Shown here: positions 48,701 to 60,700 of the stretch, piece after piece
Position numbering within the stretch: the stretch's first letter is position 1
Layout: every line of letters starts with the position of its first letter
From: Saccoglossus kowalevskii
Taxonomy: Eukaryota; Hemichordata; Enteropneusta; Harrimaniidae
Assembly: GCF_000003605.2 (NCBI RefSeq)
Contig: NW_003137821.1
Location: forward strand, 533,211-597,210
Direction: 5' to 3'
Length of the DNA stretch: 64,000 bases
The notes under the pieces: generated by a model
The model's database searches: none
Told to the model about the DNA's origin: nothing
The model's input: the letters and a program-made list of their open reading frames with translations, nothing else
Made by a program: the position numbers and the translations under genes

Positions 48701-51700
48701 TTTCAGTAAAATTATTTACTACTCTGTTATACAGCAATAATATTGTATCATTGTGATAATATATTACCAGTATTACGGACTTAAATTTCAGGTTTTTTTT
48801 GGAGGAAAATAAAATCCAACACTAACTCTTTGAGACATTTCCTATAGGTGCCTGCGAGCGCAGCGATCTTTGTCAAAATGGAGGTATCTGCGTGAACGGG
48901 GAAGATGGGTCGTCTTACACCTGCGACTGTCCAAGCGCGTGGACTGGTCCCACCTGTGCGTCCGGTAAGCGCGATTCACCCTGACGCGTTATGTCAGATG
49001 TGCATGCTGTGGACTAGACTGGCCCAGTCGTGGCAATTTCATTGTTTTAAATAGTTTTTAGAATCTCCCTGCGTTGACGTAATTTTGCGTCGGAACACGA
49101 TTTAAGAAAAAATAATATAAAAATGTCACGGCTTGGCCAGTGTTGTTGTTTATGTGTCGCGTGGAGTGTTTGTTTGTCATAGCTAGTACGTCACGCCCTG
49201 TACGGTGCATGTTGCTTTCATCGATTTGACGTGTGCAGTGCTTTTGATATTGTCCTTGTACCGACTGTAAGCCACCCAGTAATGTAACGCTTTTAACTAA
49301 CTTTAGCCAGATATTTACTGTTATAACTAACCCTATCTAGATATTACAGTAGCTGACTAACGTCTTTACTTTAATTTTCATATTGCATGACTCAAAGTGC
49401 CACAGTCGTCACGCTCCGTGTTCGATGCGTACAGTGCGTGCAAAATACACCGCCTCTCACACGAAATTGGAACCACGAGCTGCTAGTCGACTGTGGTCTT
49501 TTCTAGCTTGTTATGTATATCTCTTAGTTTTCGTTACGCTTTGCTGTGCTGTGTACATTCCGTAAAGTTGTTTAAATATTCCTATGTTAATGTAAAACTT
49601 GAAATATACTTGCTACATGACCTGCAGTGAATCCTTGTAATAGCACACCTTGTAGAAATAATGCTGTATGTGAAGGCTCCGTGTCGTCCTTTAAATGTGA
49701 ATGTCAGCCCGGTTGGATTGGAGATCTATGCGATACAGGTACACAGTTTCTGAAATATTTGATGTCTTCGTTTTGTCCGTGGAAACATATTTTTGGGCAT
49801 ATATTTTGGGCAAGTTAAGTGAATGCCAATTACTTGTTTTGACGGGTTAGATATTTTCATTTCGACAGTGAACAATTTTAGCACATCTCACAGTAATTCT
49901 TTCGTCAAGTGATAGCCTGATTACGTCTGGTTGGTTGTCACTGGCAACAATATTTTTCCGCGAATGGTTCGGCAACATAGAATGGTTCGGCAACATAAAA
50001 ATCATGGCAGAATTTGTACATCCAAACATATTTTGATCAGGCTCGAGAATTTTGTGAATATTATCGCATTAAAATGCTTGTGTGTATGCTGTTTGGCCTT
50101 TGAACATCTAGTCAGGGGCTATGAGTGAGAAGTTATCCGTATTGACGGCCTATTCTCATTTAGTGTTGCTATGGTTTCAAAACGTATTGTATATAAATGC
50201 CGAATCACGTGATCAATCGATTATTCATGATGTGCTCACAACTATTATGTTAAGTGTTAATTCCTGAGAGATATTTATGAAACATAAATTAATTGGAAAC
50301 AAATCATTTAATAATTTTTGCCAAAACAAGAGTGACTGACACGAATTGCAGCCCTGTAAGATTTTTTTAACAGCACTCTGTTTTGTAACACGCTGTTTAC
50401 ATAATCACTGCATTAATGTAACACACCTTCCTTTTCTTGTAAAGTAAATCCATGCAACAGTGCACCGTGTCAAAATGGCGGAATATGTACCTCGGACGTG
50501 ACTGGATATTCCTGCATATGCGTTGTGGGATACCTTGGCGGCAACTGTGAACATGGTAAACTACTCTACATATATTACAAACTTTTAACTTCATTTCGTT
50601 CTGCAGATCATTTTTCTATAGGCTAACTCCGGGAACAGATCTCAATGGCCTTTTTATTTTGATGTCTGCATGACAACAATACTACATAAAGCATCGATAT
50701 TTTTTTACTTTTTAATTTTACGTGAAAGTGTAATTTGTTTTTCGATTACCTATGATGCACCACGGCCTATCGGCATTGCCCATCAATGTGAGTGTCGGTG
50801 TAGTAGTGAGTATTAGCCCGTCTCCCGTCTACATCAGACTCGCGCACGTTTTTTCCGTTTCTCGTGAATGCCACAACAGCACGGTGGCAATACGGGCTGT
50901 TGTCAGGTCATGTACGAGCCTCGAGGTGAAAAAGACTGGCTATCAAAATGTCCGTTATCTGTTAGCAAGCACCAATCGGACACATCCTATCACGGCCACA
51001 TTCATATCACTGCACCCTTCGAACTTTATTTTTTCAGTGGACTATTGTGTGTCTGATCCTTGCCAAAACAGTGGCACCTGTGCCAACACGGCCACCACCT
51101 ACATGTGCACGTGTGTGGGTGGCTGGAGAGGGACAAGCTGCGAAGCGGGTAACATTCAAAACTAATTTAGTGTGGGTGTGATACTTTCTCATGCATGCGA
51201 GAATTGCGTACATTGTTTTGCTTTTATTGTGCTTTATCCAACCCTTCTACCACCACTAACCACAAAATTCTGCTTCCGCAACATAGTCCTGACTCAAAAT
51301 CAGGTTTTTCCCAGAAAATATATTCATCGAAGGTCGCTAATCTTACACCGACCGATGTATATATACACTGTACATGTACTCTCTTGAAATGTACTCCTCA
51401 CTCTTTATGCTAATTTTGTGTTACGAACTATTTTATGCAAATTCCATATATGACTGTTACATTCAGATGTAATGTAGTTTACATAATTTGTTGTGTACTG
51501 TCGAGTCGCTGCTCCTGCATGCCATTACAAAAAACACATGTTTTAGTCGTAAAACAGTGGGGGACTCAGTTTGCTGTCAATAACGTGGTTTTTTAATTTT
51601 TCATTCAATTGTCTAATATTATTTAATTAATTCTTCATTAGTCGATTACTGTTATACCGTGCCGTGCCAGAATGGTGGGACGTGTACAAACACAGCCACA

Positions 51701-54700
51701 ACGTTCCAGTGCGCATGCGCAGCAGGATGGACAAACACAGATTGTTCATGGGGTAATGGTGTACATTTATAATCGTTGTACACGTGTGTTCTGATTTCCT
51801 GTTTTTTGTTTGTTTGTTTGCTGTCGTCGCCATAGTGATTAGAATAGTGGAATAACACAGCTGATTTATTCACATCGATTATGACAAACATGCGTGTGTT
51901 GATCACTGCTCTTATACGTGAATTGTTATTAGTATTTTTGTTTCATACATACACTTTAGTGGCAGTTTGTGAGAATGGCGGACCTGTTTTTGTACTAACA
52001 CATTAGTTGTTCGATTGATAATGGTGTAATTTATGTTATATTAGTTGACCACTGTGCGAGTACCCCATGTCAAAACGCCGGACTATGCGAGGTTCATTCA
52101 ACGGGTTACGACTGTACATGTATGCCGGGATGGCTTGGAACACAATGTGACCAGGGTAAAGTCTTCAACGAATTCAAACTATTTATTTAAGCGTAGACGT
52201 CTTGTAAGGGTCTGCTAGTGATAATCTGCAAAGCATGACGTAACGCAATACATAGGAATACAATTTTCAAAATCACTATTATTGGTTTATTGATAAAACT
52301 ATTATATTACTGAGGGGAGAACAAAATGACTAATCAATGCATGAATGATCGAATATATTCTTAGCTATTGAACAGTTCAAAAATCAAAATCAAATTCAAA
52401 TTTGCATGATATTAATATGTCAAACGGAATGTTGCATGGTGAAATATGAATTTCACGAAATAATAGACATAAATATGATCGTTTAGTAGCTGATAATAAC
52501 TTTCTTTATTATTGTTAAAATAGGAATTATTTAGCAGCACAAATGACGATACACTTGGTTAAAATAATTTAATCACCAACCACTATAATTATTAAAGTAA
52601 TACGCTGAATTAGAGATTAGAAAATCTAACGAATTTGGTTGATTGTAAACTGTTTCGATCATTGTATAATGTTTGTATGTATTTTTTATTATAACAGTGG
52701 ATTATTGTTTAAGTGTTCCCTGTTTAAACCAAGGCACATGTACAAACAAGCTAGATGGTTACGACTGTGATTGTCAGACAGGTTGGATTGCAACAAACTG
52801 TACACAGGGTATGAATTCATAGCATACGTTAGTTCTTTTGCCTTAACGTTTTCATCGCTCGGAGAGTTTTATATTAGATTGTACTCGAATTAACAACAAA
52901 AAAAAATGCTCTGCTCAATCTCACCGTCCCGTCGCGGCGATTGCTAAGTAATAAAAGGCGAACATACCGTTCGTCATTCCTTGTTAACATCGGACGCCTC
53001 ACACCTTACATTTCAGTGGACTACTGCGTTTCCATGCCATGTCAGCACGCTGGCACGTGTGTAAACTTAGACACTATGTACGCATGCACTTGTGCGGGAG
53101 GATGGAGAGGAACGAACTGTGAACTGGGTAAATCACAAATTATATCTTGCATGCAATGTGTGGTAAACTTTTCTCAGCATGTCAACTCACAATATATATA
53201 TATATATATAGTTCCTACTAGTCGGTCGCGTGTGGTGTGTTGTGCTCTTTTAATTCAAATTATGTGGAAAACAGCGTTACTAACACGGTCATGCAATATA
53301 ACAGTTACTGCAATTGCAGAATTCTTACAGGGAACTACGCCTTTTATATCTTCACTTCATGGTGTGTGTGTATTTTACAATTAAACGGTCTTTCGTTCAT
53401 TTCACCATGGAATGGGTGTATGCATGGTGTGCATAAACATTAAACTGTTTTCATTCTTGAAATTGACATTGAAATGTTTCAATTTTCCACGCATGTGTTC
53501 TTCTGCAAATGAATCATAAAACAACGATTGCCGCCCTTACCGTAGTCGACCACTGTTTTGTTGTGCCATGTTTGAATGGAGGAGCATGCACAAATTCAGA
53601 CACAACGTTCCAATGCGCCTGCGCACCAGGATGGACGAATACAGATTGTTCATGGGGTAATGACGTAATCTCAGTATTTGTGTGTATATTAATTTAATGA
53701 TGATTGAAAAGTTGTGTGTAATTCTTCGTCACATTGATACAGACACCCCATTTGATTCAAGTTCAATTCCACTTTTGTAAATACAACTTTCAAGCAGTAT
53801 ATTGGTTTTACTTTGTTTGTCGCTGGTTATTTGAACGCGTTGGTAGCTACCATTTGTTGATTTGTTAACTGTGTCTCATATTGCTACTAGTTGACCACTG
53901 TACGAGTGACCCATGTCAGAACGCAGGATTATGTGAGGTCAATTCAGGTGGTTTCACATGCACGTGCACGACGGGATGGCTTGGAACACAATGTAACCAG
54001 GGTAAAGTCTCATTTCAAAGCAGTTTGTTTTATTTATTCCCATAGTCACCTAAAAAAATCATATAAATTACAACATCCGTATAAATACTCAGATTTGTAA
54101 TATTAACCTAAAATACTACGTTATTCATATCGCTTTTACATAACCGTCGTTTTTTACAATAAAACATGAAGGACAGACTTTTAAATTTCGTGTATAAAGA
54201 TAGCAACCTTTAAAGTGGTAATATTTTAATTCCTCGGATTCCCTTATGATGCGATAATATCCGTCTTTTTTTACACAACAGTGGATTATTGTTTAAGTGC
54301 TCCCTGTTTAAACCAAGGCACATGTACAAATCGAATAGATGGTTACGACTGTGATTGTCAGACAGGTTGGATTGGAACAGACTGTGAACAGGGTATGAAT
54401 TGATTCATATAGTAGTTCGATGTCGCTTAAAGTTCTTGGCATACTGATTGTTAAATAGTTGATTATATATACTCGGCTGAATTGTTTAACAACGGAGAAC
54501 TGCGTGGCTACTTCCGTTTACAAATGTAGGCAACTTCTGTTTTTGGTAACGGCACACCCTCACACCTTGCATTTCAGTGGACTTCTGTGTATCCGCGCCA
54601 TGTCAGAACGCTGGCACGTGTGTTAATTCAGACACTGTGTACACGTGTATATGCTCTGGTGGCTGGAGAGGAACGAACTGTGAACAGGGTAAATTCTCGC

Positions 54701-57700
54701 ATGTCGTGTGGAGTTTGGTTTTCAGCACGAATTGTTCAGTTGTCTATAGTGTCCTGGCTTTTCTTTGTGTTGTTATATGCAGGGCACTTTCTCTGCTTGG
54801 TAATTGGTTCTGCTTCTATTTTTAAGTTAAAAGCCTCTGTGTGTGCAAAGAACATTTTAATTTATTTTAATTTGCATGAATTATTTGTTCATACAGTGCG
54901 CTCTTAATATAATTATTCTACTTTTTACTGTATAAATTTAGAATTTCAACACTCAGTGCTTTTTTGCCTCAAGTGCGTTGGTTTCTCTGTGTGTGAATAT
55001 ATGCTGTAAAGTTATCTGCCTAGTTGTTGGTTCTGCTTCAGTTTTTTAAAGTTCAAAATCACTGTGTGTAAATACAAATAATGATTTTCTAATTTGCATG
55101 ATCCATCTAGTTTCACTATGTACTGTAAATACACCTTACTCTGTATTTTGTTTTTAAATTATTCAATTTTTTAACTGTTTGGTGTATTTGGTTTAAAGTT
55201 CTACCTTCATACGAGTTCTTGCGTGATTATGATGGCTGGATTCCTATCTCTTGTGACATTTTTTGTTAAGGATAAGTTAGATACATGTTTTCTTATTCTC
55301 ATTCGTGTGTTCACTTTGCATGTGTTTGCATCTGATATGTTCCGGAATTATTCTCCCCTCTAACTTATGTTTATTCTCAATAACTGCAAATGCTGCACTA
55401 TAGTCGACTACTGCTATGTGGTACCATGTAAAAATGGAGGAGCATGTACAAACACGGACACAACGTTCCAGTGCGTCTGCGCATCAGGATGGACCAATAC
55501 AGATTGTACATGGGGTAATGCATTGCATTATGGGTATTATTGTCGTTTGTGAAACATGCAATACAATTCTGCACACAAAACCTGTATCAGTATTATTTAT
55601 TTGAACCAAAAGTTGAATTTAACCTTTCTAATGTTTTTTACACAATGTAATTAACATACCATTATAATTGAATTTATTCTGTATCTTCATCGTGTTAATT
55701 TATTCTCTGTTGTCATTGTCACGTAAATGTTTAATGTGTCTACAGTGAATTGTGATATTTCGTGCATTCGTGAGTTTTCAGAGTAAATCATTAACACACA
55801 CCTTTTGCTGAAATTAACACACACCTTTTGCATGTTTGTTAATGGTAGTTGACCACTGCATGGACACTCCTTGTAAAAACGGTGGAGTATGCGAAGTTAA
55901 CGCTAACGGATACACATGTACCTGTGTGTCAGGCTGGTTGGGAACAAACTGTGATCAGGGTAATGTTCTATTTATAAATACACATTGCACTGTTAATATA
56001 TTTGGTATGATTGCCAGCAAATGTTCATTTACGTAATTCCTTTGTCGTCAAGTTAATAATCTGCATATGAACTGTTGTACATTGTACACACGATTGAAAT
56101 CTTCCCATTAACATACTTATCATTGACATACACCATCTCATTGCTACTTAAATGTCATCTTCATTCATTCATTCATTGTATGCCAGTTAACTACTGTTTA
56201 ACTACACCCTGCGTTAATGGTGGAACTTGCACAAACATGGCAGATGGCAATGAATGCGCATGTCAAGTAGGCTGGACAGGGACTCACTGCGAGATGGGTA
56301 GGAGTTATTTATAGTGCATGTTTGTTCCATTTCGTGAAAATGTATCAATGCATATTGTATGAGTGCCGGCAATACAGTACAAAATAACAGACTTGTAGAA
56401 TGATTTAACGATATCACCAACTTTTCTGATAAAATAACTCATGGTCATCGAATGAACCATCTAGCAATATGCTAATAATACACACTGAGAAATATTTTCT
56501 CGTTTTCAGTTGACTATTGTGTGATTGACAACCCCTGTATGAATGGTGGCGTCTGCAGCAACACTGACACAGCTGCAGAGTGCGCATGCCCAGTAGAATG
56601 GACAGGAAGTACATGCGAACTTGGTAATCACATGTCTGTCACGTGTCTGCGTGTGTGTTGTCCAATATAGTTGTCTGTAGAACTCTATGTCGAAATAAAT
56701 GCATGCATGTTATCAAATATTGAACTATATTTAATGAGATAAGATACGTATGATATGGCATATTTTTTTGTTTCACCTTGATATTTTACTCAGTAAAAAC
56801 GAAAATAAATAATTACCTGTGTTTAACTATCACTTTAAGGGATTTGGTAGAAATTTAAACTTTCTCTTTCACCGCTTTCTAGTTGACTACTGTAGCAGTG
56901 AACTATGTCTGAATGGTGCTACCTGTTTCAATGACTATGAAAATTCAACTTACTTTTGTGTTTGTACATCAAAGTGGCTAGGAGCTAATTGTGAAATTGG
57001 TAATTAATAATTGCATGCTTATATGTTCTGTAGTTTCATTTGTTCCCCAAAAAGACGTTTTTGTTGTTGTTTTTTTTTTTTTTCAAATTGAAGCATGATC
57101 AAGGAGTTAAGTGTTTATTATTGGCTTGTCCAATCGTTTTGATTAGCTTGATGATTGGTTGTTGTTCTTACATGTTGTGTAGTGTTTTGTCTCATGGTTC
57201 CATTGCTGTACATCCTTCTGTTGTGTATGCATGGTTCACCTATTCTGTGAAGTGCTGTGTGTCATTTTGTTGATTCAACTTATAACAAGTTTTGCATAGT
57301 CTACTAACTAAGCATGATTAGGTGATGTGTGTTTCAAATAGATGTTCATCAATCATAATTAAAATCACTATTGTGTAATTGAAAATCAAAGTCACTCAAT
57401 CAACAGTACGTTCTCATGCAACGCAGTTTAAATTGACTGATCTCTCCAATGCGTATAAGCAGCATCGCGCGTACAAATTATAGAAGATAAATGTAAATAA
57501 CGACTTCTGCTTTCTTGCTTTGTGATATAGGATCATGCAATGGCTGCACTTTTGTCCACTGAATGTTGCAATATGTTTTCTATATGTAATAATCTCAAAG
57601 CATTTTTTGTTTTTTCATACAGGCATAGCTGTGCTCCTAATAGGTCATCTTAAAAGGAACTATCAGCATAATAAAAATCACAAAAAAATATCTATAATTT

Positions 57701-60700
57701 ATTCTTTTATTTTTCTTGCAAGCAATGACAACATATGCTCCACCAGTGACGACACCACCACTACCTCCAAATCCTTGTCTTAGTATTCCCTGCAAAAATG
57801 GCGGCACTTGCCAAGCCCTGGACTCGGGCATTGGGTACCAATGTGATTGCCTACCAGCGTGGACAGGACTTGATTGCACCAGTAAGATCCCACTTAAAAC
57901 CCACCATGGACAAATCACAGCAACATGACAAAGACAGACTTTGACCCGAATCTCACCAACAATTAAACCAATGCTCTGTTTTGAAAAACACTATTTCACA
58001 AAATTCTGGGTAATTACAATATTACACTTCAAAACGACAATGCAACATCCCTTGCACATATGACACTGCTCTATCCACGATATATTGAACTGCATTACAC
58101 ATACGACAGCTACTGGATCGATGCAACGCTTTATTTATAATCAAATGACCTCAAAAAGCATAAAATACACATTTACATATTTATGATTCATTCACGACCA
58201 CTCATCTATTTCACACCATCTGCATGGCATAGAATTAAATGTATTCTAGTACTCAGTTCTGCTATAGCAATGTAATTTTTGGTAATTTTATAGTAAGGAT
58301 ACACACCTCCTTAAGATTTGCAACATCTCAGCACATCTCAACTAACTTCATCATTTGTATTTTTTTAGTTTAACATACTTCAAGAAACAAAATGGCGGCC
58401 AATAGTCTTGCATGGCAACACGCTCTTCATTCGGTAGATACATCATAAGGCTACACATGTCGAACATTACATATTACATCACTGACATCTGATCATGAAA
58501 TGCAAAACATGCTTGCGCTGAATCATAAGCATGTCTAAATCATAATGCTCATCAAACTTCATTGCAGATCATTATAGCACAGGAAGCCGCCGTCTTTACC
58601 TACTCTAACTTGCTTGTGTGTCTTAAAATGGCGTATTGATTGAGTAATGCAATGATTTGTTTCAGCTGTAAATCCCGGAACGAATCCATGTGAAAGCTCT
58701 CCATGTTTAAATGGTGGGGCATGCTCAACAAATGCTGACAACACGGCATACACCTGTGCTTGCCCCCAAGGGTTCATCGGAATTCGGTGCGAGCTTGAAT
58801 GTAAGATTAACACGATCATTCATGTAGGAGGCACGGTGGTGGTCCAGCATAGTAGATCTGCATGCTCTGTAAAATACCACATGCGCGGAGTAAGCGTTAA
58901 ATGTGACCAAGATCACAAACAAATACGTAACGTGCACTTATAAAAAAATATACAGATAAGTGTAACAAAGCACTCTCGCGCTTAACAGTATCAATAGTTA
59001 GTTACCTCATACCCCGATCTACACCATCATATACCACAATGCACAATTAGAAGCACAGGGAGCTCATATTCCCATCTACTGTAATATACTTTATTTTCGC
59101 TTGGACTTAATTTTCGCTGAAGGGATGATTCAGTGAAAATAAAATCCAGTGAATATATTTGTTTCACTATATTTTACATTCAACTCGTCACTAATCAGTG
59201 AAAATAAATTCCAGCTAAAATAAAGTATTTTAAAGTATTTATTGCATGCAAATTACCATATCTGCATAAATTACCCTCGTCATCCTATCACCCATAACAC
59301 ATATATCATTGCACATTTCATCTCGCACTCCTGGAGGTGCGTTCATTGAGACAGATCATTACATAGTTGTCGATAGTAAGTCACTTCCTGGCGTTTTGTA
59401 ATGTCTGTTGGAAAACTTTCAGTGACAAATTCCGAGTAATTCCGCAAAAGATTTCTTCTGTGAACGCACTTCATTTAGTTGCATCCCATCAATGTATTTA
59501 TCTCATTTCATACTCATACTACTGACCACTGAAATTTTGTATTTCAGCGTCAAATCCATGCGAAAGTCTCCCGTGTCAAAACGCGGGGGCGTGTACCCCA
59601 AATAGTGACTATGACAGCTATATTTGCTCCTGCGTCAATGGATATACAGGCGATCATTGCCAAATCCGTAAGTACTATCAGAATACGACTTCCAATATGT
59701 CTTATATATACTTTTGTGAATTGTGCATGTCGCGTGTTTGACGTAAAACCTGATAGAGTGTGTGCATGTTTGAATTAAATATAAGTTTTCAAAGTTAGAA
59801 GTATATAATCTGTTGAAATATGCGTACTAATATGCATTATTCTGTTCTCCATTGTAGTCTTAGCCCATTTCAAAAACTAGTAATTTACTCATATATGACT
59901 AATAATCTATCGTTCTTTCCTAAATACCATTTAATGTAATATATTAGTACTAATACCACGTTTCTTCCAACTAACCTTGTATATGCTACACCTTGCTGCC
60001 TATAGCTCCTGTGCCGATTAGTCCGTGTGCTCCAAACCCGTGTCAAAATGGCGGCGAGTGCACTGTCGTCAACATTAACCTCTATTTATGCAGTTGTGCT
60101 GATGGTTGGTCGGGAGATAACTGCACTACGGAATGGGGTAAATAAAAAAAACAAAAAACTTTTCGCTGAAAACAAGTGCAATCGAAATTTAAAACGATAT
60201 CAATAAATTATTCAACAATAATGTCATCCGTTAAAATTGATAACCAAATCGAATTATAACCATGGAAACAGCACTGACACAAAAAATAAAACCATTGATG
60301 GCAAATAACGCACAACCTAATTTAACTAACTTTAATTTTCTAACAGCGGACCCTTGCGTTACTGAACCATGCCAACACGGAGGAACTTGCACAGTCGTAG
60401 ACGACAATATTTATATATGCTCGTGCATTGACATGTATGCGGGATTAAACTGTGAAATCGGTAGATACATGCAAATTATAAAATCATTCTGGAGATGGGT
60501 TATGTGGGTTACTGGTTTAATTGGTGGGTTGCAGCGCGAAATCATTAAACATCTCTCTGAATGTGGGTTACTATCGACACAGGCTTCTCTTCATACACAT
60601 GATATACAGTGCTATATACACTGTACTTCATAATATGATTAATGATGTGGTGTTGCGTGAACTGTGTGAGTTTGCACTTTTTATCCTAAATCTATATGCT

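Noticed and set aside
44690-60060. Repeated YY1-like CAAAATGGCGG motifs in EGF exons
   Set aside because: They coincide with codons for Q-N-G-G in several EGFs, so protein conservation explains them.
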